DNA of 64,000 nt from Rhineura floridana (GCF_030035675.1 NC_084481.1:49598399-49662398), one strand, 5' to 3'. Counted from the stretch's first letter, positions 22,206-35,086 are shown. The notes: generated from the sequence alone by a model not told the origin. Numbers and translations: made by a program.

Positions 22206-22934
22206 AAGCAGCTTGCATTTTGAATATAGGCGGAGTGCCTTTCACTTACACCACGGAAAGGCTGCCTTCCCACAGACCAGGAGTATGCTATATCCACTAT
22301 CCTTTGCTGCTGCTGCTACTCCTCCCTCCTCAATCCAGAATAAAGATGTATTTGTTTAAAAATCACCAGCACTGTGGGATAATATACTTTTTACTTCTTA
22401 AAAAAGCTTTGATCTTTGACTGATGGAGTTTTAGCAGTAAAGTTAGGGTATAGGTGGAGGGTTGAATGAAGATGCTCTTCCTTTGCCTAAACTTTCTCTC
22501 TCTCCTGCGTTCATCCCCTAAACCTGAGAGGGAAATGCATGATCTGGGACCAAGAGACTCCTCTCCCCAGTGGTGCTGCATGCCTGGAAGGGGAGCTGTC
22601 TCTGTGCTCCAAAGCCATTTAATTAAATTAAAGCCACATGAGACAGTGTCCCAAACAGCAAAAGCTCCACAATTGGAGGGGAATTCCCTCGAGGCTATCA
22701 TGGAAAGTAAAGGGATAACTATCTGAGCAATCTTAGTATTTAGGGACTGAGGAGGAAAGAGGCTTCACTTGTGTGTGTGTGTGTGTGTTCAGGGCTGGCT
22801 CCAGGTTTGAGGCGGCCCTTGATAATATGCCTTCTTTGGGGCAGGCTCCCTTCTGCATCAGCAAGTCTTTGGTCTCTGTATTACTTTATAGTGGTGGTAG
22901 CATAGGCGGCACCATAGTTGCAATGGTTGTGTTC

Positions 22935-23105
22935 TGTCTCCACTGTCAGAGGCAACATGCTGGGAATTGCAGGTGGGGAGAGTGTCCTTGCTGTCCAGTT
23001 ATTTTGCTGGCTTCCCGTAGGCATCTGGCTGGCCACTGTCAGAACAGGATGCTGGACTAGATGGGCCTTTGGCCTCAACTCACAGGGCTTCTCTTACGTT
23101 CCTTG
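22935..23105 (+). mobile_element. CR1-type LINE 3' end fragment
   Basis: Reads AACATGCTGGGAATTGCAGG, GGCTTCCCGTAGGCATCTGG, CTGGACTAGATGGGCCTTTG and a CTTCTCTTACGTTCCTT end. This is the better preserved relative of 960-1125. Confidence 0.6.
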
Positions 23106-23439
23106 TAGGCACTGGAGCCATCATTTTAATTTATCTGGTGCTGAAACAATGTGGGAAATTAAAATGGGGTGGTGGTGGAGCAGTCCTATGTGAAAGGCAT
23201 TATGAGAAATTAACATGGTGGCTCCCAGGTCCAGCCACTGGGTACAAGAGGTCTATGGCTGACATTAGGGAAGCAGATGTCCCTGCTGGGGCCCCAGGCC
23301 GTGCCTAAGAGTGCTGCATTCTGATCCTGGGCTTGTTGTATTTTTCTTATCAATCTGACAGTTTGGTAATATGCAGAGCTAGGTTGGACTGAGGCCACTG
23401 AGCTCAGTGGGAGTTACTTCTGAGTAAACGTTGTTAGCA

Positions 23440-24637
23440 AAGGTACCTGAAATGATCAAACACTAAATGCATTAATTCCTACTGCAGGGGAAGGGAACAC
23501 TCATTCCAGCAGCTGCTACAGAGTAGAGGTTCTATTATGGAAATTTCCAAAACAAACTGGCCCCAGGTCCTGCACCTAAGCCTCAAGACAATGAAGCAAA
23601 TGAGTATTTAGTCTAATGCTGAAGTGATTATATTGTTACTATGGCTTTGCTATTGCTTGCCTGTAGTGATATGAGCCAAGGTTAGAGCTGAGCATCTCTT
23701 TACTTTGGCAACTAACTGAGAATTGCGGTGTTGTATCTGGTTTTATGGCTTTATTAGACTCTTCTGATTTAAAGGTAATTTGATGAGGAGCAAACATTAG
23801 ACCCCAATATATAATATATATATATAATTTTATAACTTTGCCATTATAGTTGTGACTCACTGCCTTGTGTATGGTCCTGCGCATAAACGTAGATACTGCT
23901 GCATATAGACTATTTACTCAAATCTGCATACTTTAAGAAATACAGATGTGCTTCTCTAATCGAAATGAACAGGTAAGCTTTTGTTGGGAGTAACTCTTAG
24001 GGGCCTGCATCTGATTATATTTAAATTTTGGTCATCTGCAGGTTACATGAATTTTATTTTTGAGAGTTTCTTACCTTCTAGAGTAGATGCCACTGTGATC
24101 ATGAAAAACACATCAAATTACTGCATAAAGTATGTAGATTTGCTGGAAGCATAAAATGTAGATTTGTTGGAAAACAGTAGTTTGCTGATCCTCCCCCTTC
24201 CAGGAATCTGATGAACAAATCCTAAAGTAAACATGTTCTATATTCTAGCAAGTGACTTCTCAGTAATCATTGGCTAAGCTGCTGTGATGTCACTGAAGCC
24301 AGACGATCAGAGGTACTAGAGCTCTGGTTTCAGGTTCTTAAACTATGCACCAAATCATTAGCAAAGCTATTGTAATGCCATGAAGTGTTCATGAAAATTG
24401 TGACTGCTCAGCGATAAAGCAAGTTGCCAGAGAATATAAGAGACTACTTGTGATGGGAAAAATGCAGAAAGTTTAGGAATGCTGAACTTCTGGATTTCCC
24501 TGTGCTTGTACAGGGTCCTTGGGGAAGACTACTGATGACTGGCACTACTTGGCAAAAACTGTTTCATTTGGGAGAGCATTCTATCTTCTATCTTTCTTTC
24601 TTGCCCAGGGAAAATAGGTAGGGAACTAAGGCTATGG
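23440..24637. other. GRB14: Intron 2 sequence, nothing recognised
   Basis: AT-rich, with a short (TA)n run near 23808-23826. No coding or mobile element was identified. Confidence 0.5.
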
Positions 24638-24830
24638 GGAAGGACTGTAGCTCATTTGTAGAGCATCTGTCTTGCATGCAGAAGATTCCAGCTTCAATCC
24701 CTGGTGTCTCCAGGGAGAGTTGGGGAAAGGTGCTGCCTGAAATCTTGGAGAGCTGCTGCCAGTCAAGAGGAGATAATACTGAGCTGGATGGACCAGTGCT
24801 CTGACTCAGTATAGGACCGCTTCCTACACT
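24638..24830 (+). mobile_element. tRNA-derived SINE
   Basis: The head has TGTAGCTCATTTGTAGAGCA (A box) and a GCTTCAATCCC B-box-like sequence. The body has GGTGCTGCCTGAAATCTTGG and AGCTGCTGCCAGTCAAG, then GAGCTGGATGGACCAG and an ending near CCGCTTCCTACA. Nearly full length. Confidence 0.82.
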
Positions 24831-24839
24831 GTGATTTAA

Positions 24840-27700
24840 GGACTGCCTGATCACAGCATGATCATAGGTTGATGATTTTGTCTGGTCCCCTTCAAAATCT
24901 GAAAACCTGATTCCACAAATGGCTTACCACATAAAAAGGATAAGCTTCATAACATTAGCCAAACATGCCCTGGCATGTTAACACTCCTGTATTTAAGAAA
25001 TGAATTATTGGACATATTGCCATTTTTTCCGGTAACTGATTAAGATTTAATTCTTTAATATTGCTAACTAATGAGACCTGGAGTTAAAGTTTTCCCTCTT
25101 GTCTATTGTCTGTCACTGGCTGCATTCCAGCTATTTCAAGAAAACATGACAGCACTTTTGGCACGGATTGCTGGTCCTGAGTGCTGAGGGAGCAACGAGC
25201 TATTCAAGGAGGTGCTGTAAAAATATGCTTGTGTATTCTCGTGTAGCATGCAACAGGCCTTCTCTTTTCAAACACAGGCAAGGGAAATATTAGATCCCAT
25301 TGTTAAAGCTACTGCTTCAATTTTACCATCCGTCCTTTTCCTACATTAAGTAATTACCCTGAATTGGCCATAAGTGACCAGGGTGTGTGTGTGTGTGTGT
25401 GTATAATTCCTGGGGCTACTTTTTGTGACCTGATCAGAAAGTAACTGAGATGCAGGAGGATAATTGGCTCCCCTGGACCAAATCTAGTGCCAACTTAGCA
25501 ATGTATGATGCCCCTTTATTGTTGGAATATATCCTCGCCTGAGCAAAAGGCAGGTTTGGGTTGTACTTGTTGCTTAGATTTTCAGTTTGAATGCATGAAT
25601 TAGAAGAGTTGCATAACATTTAAGAAGCAAGTGTCTTTCATTTCGCATTAAAACATTTTATCTTTCTTGAGGGGGCAGATTAAGATGCAACTCCCCGCTT
25701 GAGAGACAAAGACACTGTCAGAGGATTTTGGGTGATTTAAATGCTTGTATAAACTGGGTCTTTAAATATAATAAACAGAAGTATCAGAATGTGTTTCCAA
25801 GGACAGAGGAGGAGTCCTCCCCACGCATTCTGATTGGCCTGTCATTGGTTAGTTCTGTCTTGGAGTCATCCTTAATTGGCTTTCCGAAGGAGCAGATTCA
25901 CTGAAACAGCATGCCTTTTATTGCTTTTCTTGTCGTCTTTGTGCACTGACTCTCATTAAAGGTGTGGATGACTGGGAACTGATCCACCCAGGATTTTTGA
26001 TTTTTAATTTTTATTTTACAAGTGGTCTGAACAGAGTCTTTAAGCTAATTTCTGTAACCAACAGAAATGAGTTTATATGGAAGAAGGGTAACTTTGCCTG
26101 TGATTACTCCAATAGTTCTGCAAAAACGGGTAGGTGACTTTAGAGGGTAGGGTGGGGTGGGTGATGGGCAGGGGAGACATACCTCTATGTTTTGGGAGTA
26201 GAAGTTACCCGAATGCAGAACATAATTATTACATCAAGCTTGAAGGGCACACGGTGTATAAACTGCTCTTTATCCTTTACATGTTTTACAAGTGTGCACC
26301 CTTCAAGATTACTCAGTATATAAGCTGCCCTGGGAGCTTGAACAGCAGGGTAGAAATCCCTGAATAAATAATTAAAATGAACAAACTTCTGAGCTTTTGT
26401 TTATTTGATCTATAGAAGAGGTCACTCCTATTCTTTTAAATGTGTGGTCATTTTATAAAATGGCCATTGTAAATGAAGTAGTTTATAAGTCCCTGCAGTA
26501 AAAAAAGGTCTGGCTTGTGACAATCCCTTGTAAGCAGTTACAGGACTTTATAATTTTGTATTTTGATTAAGATTATGTAAGCCATGTTTGATTTTTCTGC
26601 CTGTATCCTATTCTTGCAAATGATAAATATAAGCCACTCTTATGAATTATATTATTGCTACAATTAAATTTCACATTGGAAACTGGAAGCATTTAATAAT
26701 TTTAAAAGCCCAGTTTAAAGGTTTGGCTGGTTTATTTCTGCATAACTTGGGAAAAATATGACATATTTTATTGGTTTCTTACTTTTCCCATTACAGCACT
26801 TCCATGCTGGGAAAAGCTATATGAGCTGAAATTCTGCCCATCACCCAGCTGTTAAGGGCCAAGAGTTTCTGTCAGGAAAATAAACCAAGGTGATAACCCT
26901 TCCAGAAGTTGACAAACTCTTGTCCTCCTTTTACTGAACTCAAAATCACGAATGTTTATAAAAGCTGAAGAATAAGAAAAAATGTTTTCTGTAATTTAGC
27001 AATCAGTTTCATCAATGAGAACTCTTGAATCAAGTCACATGAAATAAATACTATCATCAGTTGGAACCCCCCCTCCCAGGAAATGAGTCAAGTTCTTGTA
27101 AACTGATTCAAGGCTGTGTCCTAGTACTTTGTTTCCAAAAATACTGTATAGCACTGAAACGTCAAAACATGAATTTTAGTAACATAGTTTGCTCTACAGG
27201 GTTAGGCATTTGCCAGGGCCCCAAAAGAAGCAGAGGGCCCACCAGGCTAACAGTGTTGCCGTTTCCACTTTGTACTGAATGCAATGTAGATCAGATGCAG
27301 CCCAAGATAACTCTCAGTTTGTATGGTCCACTTCTTCAAGGTGAAGGGAGGCCCACTGGGGGTGCTGTGCCCAAGGGCACCCCAAATTCCTGGAGCTGGT
27401 TAGCGCACAATATGATTGCGATACCCTGATTGTTTTTCTCGGTAAACAGGTTACTGGTAAAATAAGTTAACTGGTTATGTAGTGTTTTGTAACTCTTCCT
27501 AGCAGATTTTTTTGGACAAGAAAATTGTTTTATTCAGTTGAATGTGAAACTGCACTCCTGTTTTGCCCTGCGCTAATTCTGTTACAAGGAAGAGCAAACT
27601 GAACAGTACAAATCTGTGTTCATTTAAAAATAGATGGGAGTGTGCAGCTATTTATTTGTTTGTACCTTTTTGAACGGTATTTGGCATATACAGCCGTATG
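24840..27700. other. GRB14: Intron 2 sequence, nothing firm
   Basis: Contains a (GT)n run at 25383-25402 and a small LINE-tail-like end near 26330-26372. The 122-codon frame at 27061-27429 has no motif and no flanking gene structure. Confidence 0.5.
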
Positions 27701-27717
27701 CCAAATACTCTCTAAAA

Positions 27718-27995
27718 CGGGGGTTTCCAAGCGTGGTCTGTGAACTTCATTCAGGTGGTCCGCAGTGTGTCTGTGAAGAACACTTACACTTTGAATTCTA
27801 TAGAATTCTATGGAATTTAAATGTAATGCACAGTATAAGAAATAAAAGAAACAATAAAAATGCAATGAAAAACCATACAGCGTTTAGCACAGCACATGAC
27901 AATAATTACAAAAGGCAGAAAAATCATTAAGTGGTCCACCAAGACCCTCAGCAATTTTCAAGTGGTCCATGGGATAAAAGGTTTGGGAACCACTG
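27718..27995. mobile_element. Non-autonomous hAT-like transposon with 8-bp TSD
   Basis: The ends CGGGGGTTTCCAAGCGTGGT and (reversed) CAGTGGTTCCCAAACC form inverted termini. An 8-bp flank CTCTAAAA (27710-27717) is repeated as CTCTAAAG (27996-28003). The interior is A-rich with no transposase. Confidence 0.75.
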
Positions 27996-28119
27996 CTCTA
28001 AAGTATCCAGATGGCTTCACAGATTTACAGCACAATCCTCCTATTAGTATCTGTTCGGAAGTAAGGCCCATTGAGTGTAATGAATCTTATGCTTAACTAT
28101 GTGTATATGGGATTGCAGT

Positions 28120-29230
28120 CTTCATCTCCACAAACTTTACAACAAGGTAGGTTGGCATATATGATTATGTGAAATGCTGTGAGCAGTATAGTGGCTTGCC
28201 TAAGACCCGCAGTAGAATTGCCAACTGACTATAACAATAATGTAACTTGCTGTTGTGCCTTTAACAACAGCTTGATCTGCAGAAACCTGTAGGTGAAGTT
28301 TTTTACCACACGGAGATCAATGCTGCTTGTCAATTGCTGCAGATCAGACCACTGCTAAAAAGCACAGGGTCTGGTTCAAAATTGACAACACTGCCAACTA
28401 GTGTTGTCATGGCAGAGGTGAGATTTAGATGAGGGACTTCCTCATTCTCAATTCAGTTTTTTAGCCACTGTGTTGCATCAGCCAGTTTAAGAAGAATGGG
28501 CGGGATGAAAAGTTAGAGTGTGTGTCATTGGAAAACTGGGGTAACACATCATTTTCTATGTGAATGGATTATGGCACTGACGATACGTAACACCATTTTC
28601 CTGTTGGACAGTTGCAAAGATAGGGAACTATACTGAATCTTTCTAAACCAAAGTTATTGCTTGAATATCTTTTAAGGAGAGGCAACATCCTAAAACAGAA
28701 GTGAATTGGATAGCCTTTCCTAGTGATCTTCCATTAAACCACTGTCAAAACACTATTCTCCTAATTTTAAATCATGATTCAGTCTTTTATTTTTTTGCAA
28801 ATGCCATGCAGCGATAGATAGCTCATATAAAATTCTGTCTCGCTCCAGCCAAATATTGAGAGTAGATCTGCAATCTATGTAAACAGAAACACTAATACAG
28901 GATAAACGTACAAACCACAGTAGAGTAGCGGCCTGATCTATTCTTGAACTCCCCCCACCCCCTGCCAAAGTCTGTAATACCTCACCCCCTTACAAGTTAC
29001 TACTTAGTGGGTAGTGGTTTACTGTAAGAATATATGCAAAGTCATCTGATACAAATGCCTGAACTGAAAGCAATTTCAGATAGAATCAAAACCCCTAGAA
29101 TCCTTAGTAACCCTTCTTAGATCTCTATGCTGAACTCAACTTATCTTCTTATACATTCACATGAAATAGTTTGTATGATTGCACTTTATGCTGTGTTATT
29201 TGATTTGTAAATGGAGGCCCATATTATACT
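28120..29230. other. GRB14: Intron 2 sequence, nothing recognised
   Basis: No repeat, conserved frame or RNA gene was recognised. Confidence 0.45.
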
Positions 29231-29231
29231 G

Positions 29232-29625
29232 TCACCAAGAAAAGCTGTGGGATTGAGACTTGGGAAAAGGCCTTGTTGGTGGCACCCCAGTTGTGGAATG
29301 CCCTTCCTCCTGAGGTCCAGCTGGTGCCAACATTGGCCACCTTTCATTACCTGTCTTATTCCAGTAGGCTATGCAGTGGTGTGGTGAGAGGTTGAATGAT
29401 TTATATACTGAATTGCAGTTTCCTTTTTTAAAAAAATGTTTGTTTTTTATTGTTTTGATTATTGTCACCCTCCTTGAGACTGTTTTAATGAGGAAGGACA
29501 GGACATAAATGTTACAAATAAAAATAACTTTGTAACTGTTTTTTATACATTGTAAACTGCTTGGAAGTATATGTGTGCATTAAGCGGTATATAAATTTAT
29601 TTATTTATTAGATTTATATCCCAGC
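29232..29625 (+). mobile_element. Two LINE 3' ends in tandem (L2-like)
   Basis: The segment 29232-29530 carries CACCCCAGTTGTGGAATGCC and AGGTCCAGCTGGTGCCAACA, the WNSLPxEVRLAPT block of L2, then a 3' end. The segment 29530-29625 ends with GCGGTATATAAATTTATTTA. Both are decayed. Confidence 0.6.
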
Positions 29626-29647
29626 AGGAGGAAGAAACAAATCATGT

Positions 29648-29750
29648 GTGGGGAACCTTTGGCCTTCCAGATGTTGCTGAACTACAACTCCCATCAGCCT
29701 CAGCAAGCATGGCCATTAGCCAGGGATGGTCAGGACCAAAGGTTCCCCAC
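29648..29750. mobile_element. Palindromic MITE with perfect 15-bp inverted termini
   Basis: GTGGGGAACCTTTGG at 29648-29662 is exactly mirrored at 29736-29750. The core ACTACAACTCCCATCAGCCT marks the same family as 4291-4392, and this is its best preserved copy here. Confidence 0.82.
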
Positions 29751-29759
29751 TCTTGAAAT

Positions 29760-31390
29760 AAATTGCTGAAGTACACACATTTTTGCCAAAAGTTCAACAG
29801 CATGTAGCTTGATTTTTTTCCATATCTGTCAGTGACCTTCGTGGAGCTTTATGAGGGTTTTATATATATATTTTTAAAAGGGAAGCTGAGCTAACAGCTT
29901 AGATTGTACAGGAGCAATTGCATGGAAGGGCACAATCAATGAAAATGTTTTATATGCCCTTGAACACCAACATTGTAATGTTTGGTCAACACATGCCATC
30001 TTTCATGGCTTGATGCGGTTTAGTGGAACACTATCTATCTCTCCCCCCCTTCAATTTTTTATTTCTCTTCCCACCCCACTGTTCCTTTCTTCTAAACACT
30101 TTAATATTCTTCATATAGTAACCAAGGAAATTGGCAGGACTAGCGGCATCCAGTGCTCATAATCCTCTTTCCTTGGCAGGACTCCCTGTGTTGGAAGGGG
30201 GGGGAGAGAACAGATTTCTTGCTATTAAGGAAACCGCCGGCCCATGTCTTTGTCCTAGTCTTCTCTCAAATAAATGAGGCTTCCAGAAGGTCAGAATCTG
30301 ACCTTCAGGCTGTTATCTTGCCTTGCAATATATTGGGTGGCCTACTGAACAGTTATTTCTGCCAGCAGTAAATCCTGACTGAGTGGACATTTGGATTCTT
30401 TTGTGGATGCAGACTGAAGAGTAATGTAGCCTAGAAACTGCACATAAGGGATTGCTTACAGACCTTTGGTAGTAAAGTGGGCACTTGTTTTGAAGGCAGC
30501 ACGGAAGAGACTTTGATGAACTGTGTGTAAATGTGAATTCTGGGTTTTTCTGTGAAACCTCACAAACTAAACGTAACACGATCTGAACTCTAAGACAGCT
30601 TTTATTCATGCTAGCTCTGCCCTGCATCTGAATCTTCTTTACCATTTCATACTTGGTAAAACATATGATTAGTATCAATTAAAATGCTGTTAGGCACATG
30701 TTATATTGCATGATATAATATTAATGTGCTGAGTCAGAGGGGAATGGATGAGAACATGCATGGTATCCAGGGATCTGAAATCTCTTGTGGTGTGAAATCT
30801 CTTGTGCTCTCTTCTCAGACACCCCTCTTCATAATAATGGGCATAAAAACACAGTTTTGAAATGTTGGCAAGGATGAAGGGGCCTTCAAATGTTCATATA
30901 ACAATGCTTCCACTTCTCTTTAGGATTGCGTACCTTGACCTAGATCATATGAACCCGCCTTGTAACCAATAGAACAGAGAGAGTGTGCATGCATGTGGTG
31001 CTTACTATAAACTTCTCTGGTTTGCAAATGTGCCTGTGGGCCCCAAAAGATTGGCAGCAGGTCTCCAGGCAGTCGGGCGGAGGTCTTCCTTAGTGCCTCC
31101 TGTTTGCCTTCTCTTCACACCTGTGGTTCCAATTTTAAATGTTACGGGTAGTTAAAATCTTTGTTTCTGTATCTTAATGCATCTGTTGGATCTCCGCCCC
31201 CATAGTTATTTCTATAGATGGTTATTAACCTGAAGCAACTGCGTCAAATATTGCATGCAGAACTGTTGTTATAGATGAAGCTTCCTTTCTTCCTCAAGTG
31301 CTAACTGAAGTCACCTGCTAATGAAACCTTTATATCCTCATTTTACATGTGATATGTATGTATCAGATAATCTTCTTTTGCCTTTTTAAC
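29760..31390. other. GRB14: Intron 2 end, nothing recognised before exon 3
   Basis: Single-copy-looking intron leading into the exon 3 acceptor. The 121-codon minus frame at 30313-30678 shows no domain and is taken as chance. Confidence 0.45.
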
Positions 31391-31392
31391 AG

Positions 31393-31549
31393 GTAATTAA
31401 AATATATAGTGAGGATGAAACTAGCAGATCTTTAGAAGTACCAAGTGATATAACAGCCAGAGATTTGTGCCAGTTGCTAATACTAAAGAACCATTATGTT
31501 GATGATCACAGCTGGACTATGTTTGAACATCTCGCTTGCTTAGGCTTAG
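31393..31549 (+). CDS. GRB14: GRB14 coding exon 3 (RA domain, first half)
   Basis: Encodes residues 103-154 plus the first base of codon 155. It starts after TTTTTAACAG and ends before GTAAGT. Nearly every residue of VIKIYSEDETSRSLEVPSD and of the later CQLLILKNHYVDDHSWT block matches human GRB14. This is the ubiquitin-fold Ras-associating domain that binds GTP-loaded Ras. The last residues read HLACLG where human GRB14 has HLPHIG and GRB10 has a similar PHLG, so the conserved Pro-His pair is replaced. Confidence 0.97.
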
Positions 31550-31844
31550 GTAAGTATTACTTGCTTTAGAAAACAAATCCATGTCGAACCCACATGGTTT
31601 TTGTAGGCATTGCTATGGGGAGACCTAGTTCTTTTGTGCTGGGCCCTGGATCTCCTTCCCTTTCCTTTTCTCTTTCTCTCTTTAAATGTTTTCTTTGCTC
31701 GCAGGGCTGCTGGGCATGCTGCAAAGAGCAGTGCTATAGAGACCTCAGCCACCCACCATCTAAATTTGCCCAGAGACCTTCATGAGTTTCTTAAGTACCC
31801 TACAGTGTCCCTGTTGTTTATACTATGCTGGGAGGGACACACAC

Positions 31845-32135
31845 ACAGGCCCCATCTGTACTATAGATTTAAAGCTGTAACATACCACTTTAAGCAGTCA
31901 TGGCTTCCACCCCCCCAAAGTCCTGGGTACTGACAGTTGTAAGGAGACCCACTATTACCCTACCCCCTATTCACAGAACTACAGCTTCCAGAGTGGTTTT
32001 GAGTATTGTAGCTTTGACAATAGCTCCTAACAACTCTCAGTGCCATTTACAAAAACTTCAGTTCCCAGGATTCTTTGCGGGGAGCCATGACTCTTAAAGA
32101 GGTGTAATAGTGGTTTAAATGTAAGGTGCAAAGAT
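31845..32135. mobile_element. Foldback MITE ('CAGTTCCCAGGATTC' family)
   Basis: TTTAAAGCTGTAACATACCA at the left is mirrored near TAATAGTGGTTTAAATG at the right. Inside are ACAGCTTCCAGAGTGGTTTT and CTTCAGTTCCCAGGATTC. A relative lies at 41340-41515. No coding capacity. Confidence 0.65.
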
Positions 32136-32354
32136 AGTTAGAATCCTATTCATACTTATCAGCTGGGATTATGTGCCATTGAATGCAGTGGGGTTTTCTT
32201 CTAAATAAACATGTTTGGAATTGTACTATAAATGTCTCAAATTAACTAAAGAGAAATGGAATGATTTTATGATTCTCTGGAAGCTGGCAAGAGCTGTTGA
32301 TCTGCAGTTAATCAGCTGAGCTTTGAGCTGTAATATTTGAGTTAACCTAACATT

Positions 32355-32635
32355 ATTTGCACCTGTGCAGAACTCCCTGCTTATTGACGTTAGGCATGCA
32401 CCATCACTGTACTCTTTCAGAAGCCTGCTGAAAACATTTGTTTCTTTGGTCCTAGCCAGAGGCATGATTTGGTTACATCTGTTTTTAAATTTGTTTTAAC
32501 TGTTTTTATATGTGCTGAGAAGTTCTTAAGTATGTTCTTATTTTATTTTTTATCACAGATGTGTTTGCCACCCCTGGATGCTTTGAGAGGAAGGGTGGGA
32601 TGTATGTTTAATAAATAAATAAATAAATAAATAAC
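32355..32635 (+). mobile_element. L2-like LINE 3' end
   Basis: CAGAAGCCTGCTGAAAACAT corresponds to the FRRxLKTFLF end of the ORF. It is followed by a Thr/Leu-less AT-rich 3' UTR, GGAAGGGTGGGATGTATG and a clean (AATA)n tail at 32608-32634. Confidence 0.75.
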
Positions 32636-33008
32636 GTTTCTATTGGACCGTAGATAGAGATGAACGATGGCCCCTGCCTGCTCAATTCATTTTTATTCAC
32701 CCAGGCTTTTGATTCATTGGAGGTGGAATTGATTGCCAACCCCTGTTGCAGAATAGATGGTTCATTTATCGATTTGTTCATTGTATTATGATTTTGTTAT
32801 CTGTTCTGGTTTATTTTACATGAAGAGTGGAATATATTTTTTTAAAAATGAATACAGTATGTCAGATTGGCTCAGAAATAAGCTGAGCCATTTCCCAAAC
32901 AGAAGTTGCTCTCCTTATTCCCAAATGAATCTGAATTCATTACCAACCCTCAATCTAAGTTCACTACCCATCCCGCCCCCTTGATCCCCCCAGTCACTCC
33001 CATCCCCC

Positions 33009-33581
33009 TGTCATGTCCCCGTCAGAGGACTCCTCAGATGAGGATGACTCGGGAGTAACAGCAGCAGACCCAGGAGCAGCAGGAGACACGGAGGAGCCTC
33101 CTGAGAATCCAGCTCCTTCTGCCCCTCAGCTGCAGAGCACCCCAGGGACAGCAGAGGCCCTGCAGCCAGACACAGACAGTGAACAGGATACTCCCCCCTC
33201 ACCTGCAGAACGTAGACAGCAGAAGGTCAGGCAGAAGAGAGGCAGGCCTGTCTCCTTAAGGCCCAAACGCTGAGGGCTCACACCTGCTGTCCATCCTGCT
33301 CTTTATAAGGCACACCTTGGCTGCAGCTTGTTGCTGACTGCAACGTCAGGTGTGGCTTTGTGTAGATCTAGTTTCCCTGCAGCATCTCTTTGACTGACCT
33401 CCTTGGCAATTGATCCCGGACCTCCACTGACCTCGCTTCTGGACTTCTGACTCGGCAAGTACGCTTCGGATAGGCCTGGCAGATTTACAACCCGACTGCT
33501 GGCTAAGGACTTTCCTTCCCTGCCAAAGACCCAGGAATTTCCAGGCCCCCCTGACACTGCTGATGCAGTGTAGAGCTGACA
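33009..33581 (+). mobile_element. Solo LTR (fossil LTR retroelement, 5-bp TSD)
   Basis: The ~573-bp segment begins TGTCA and ends TGACA and is flanked on both sides by CCCCC (33004-33008, 33582-33586), as expected for an LTR with a 5-bp target duplication. TTTATAAGGC at about 33302 is a plausible LTR TATA box. It is GC-rich against its surroundings. No internal region or second LTR is present, so it is a recombination remnant. Ty3/Gypsy-like is a guess. An open frame inside the U3-like part is taken as chance. Confidence 0.72.
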
Positions 33582-34738
33582 CCCCCTTCTAAACAATACT
33601 CATCTGGTTGGGGCAGCAGTGGCAGGTAAGAGAGAACTCTCTTTTCTCATGGCTGCTGTTTCCTCTATCCCAGGCGGGGTGGTTTAAAGAGAAGCAGGAG
33701 ATGGATGAGGGTGGGGTGGTAGATTGGTGATTTCTTCTCCAACTCAGATTTTAATGTGAGCTGGAGAATTCAGTTCAGCTTATTCATTCAGCTTAGCTAT
33801 GGTTTCACACTGCCAGAAAGAATCCTGAAGTGATTTACAGGGACAACAACACACAAAATATACAATCAATATCCATTAAAAAAAATTTTTTTTTTACTGT
33901 TCATTCATAAAAATCATCCTTATGTGGCTGGGGTGGTTATTTTCAGCTGCTGGGTGAACACGAAAAATAAACAACCAAAAGCCAGTCTATTAGCACTGTC
34001 CCAAATGCACAGAAAATTCAGGGGTCTTTGATATTTATTACTGTGAAAACATAAAGGCTGTACCTGAACCTGCAGAGATTCACTGGTCTCCCTAGTTGCA
34101 GACCCCAGATTGTTCCCATCCTCCACTAATAGGTCCCAACCGTACCAATGATTTCAGTGGCTCTTAACTGGACCCAGTGCTAAAATGCACAGAACTGACC
34201 TGAACTGGAAGAGTCAAAAGTAACATAACTAAAAAGTTTTAGAGGACTTGCTTATCAGTCTATCTCTTATATGCCTTACTGTCTGGGAGACCTTCTGGTG
34301 CCACTGACTAATTCAGTGCTAAGTCTGTCACAACAAACATGGGCACAGGAATTATACTGGATTTCTGAAAAATGAAGTTCTCCTACCTACCCTCTACCTG
34401 ATGCGCCTCTGTGTTTAATGATCCGTAATGGTTGCTTAGTACTTCGATAACCATTGCTAAATTAACTGCTTATTTTTTTTAAATCATACATGTCAATAAA
34501 AAGCAGTTGTAGTATTTCAGTGTGTGATAGCATCTGGGCAAAACTAAGGCTGAATTCACTTGTTTGGCCTCTTAGTCAATCCATCTGTGTCTCCTGATAA
34601 TCCCAAAGTGTGAGGCTGACATTGGTCATCAAGCATCTTTATCTCTGAGTACCTTGGGAAAGTTTCCCCCAAACAGAAGCCAAGTTGGGAGGATCTGTTG
34701 CTGCCTTTAAAGGATGATGGTGGTGCAGCTGCTGATAA

Positions 34739-34850
34739 GATGTGTTTTTAAATTTGTGTATTTCTTTTAATGTTTTTAGTTACTGTAAACCGCCCAGAGA
34801 GCTTCGGCTATGGGGCGGTATACAAGTACAATAAATCAATAAATAAGCTA
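34739..34850 (+). mobile_element. L2 LINE 3' UTR fragment
   Basis: Only the terminal hairpin and tail remain: AAACCGCCCAGAGAGCTTCG, GGGGCGGTATACAAGTAC and an AATAAATCAATAAATAA tail. Its consensus-like sequence suggests a fairly young, extremely 5'-truncated insertion. Confidence 0.85.
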
Positions 34851-35086
34851 AACCACTTATTTTTCTTGTCTTGTAGAAGACAAGGAAGAGTGTTGCCTTA
34901 TAACACAGGCTATGTTGGGTAGGGTCCATTTGCATTCTCGCTTGTGAAACTTAACATGTCATCATGGATGGAGGGATATAGATATATACTCAGTTCTAGA
35001 GTTTCATAAATTACATTCCTGAACTGATACTAGCAGGGTTTTCTGATCCTGTTGATGGGATATTATTGCAGACAGTATCCCATTTC

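Noticed and set aside
24640-24710. tRNA gene
   Set aside because: Same SINE family; no acceptor stem pairing and the SINE body follows directly.
27061-27429. 122-codon plus-strand frame in intron 2
   Set aside because: No motif, no splice structure, and partly repeat-like sequence.
33013-33273. 86-codon acidic frame ending in a basic KRGRP stretch, as a host gene
   Set aside because: It lies inside the solo LTR and has no exon structure or recognised homologue.
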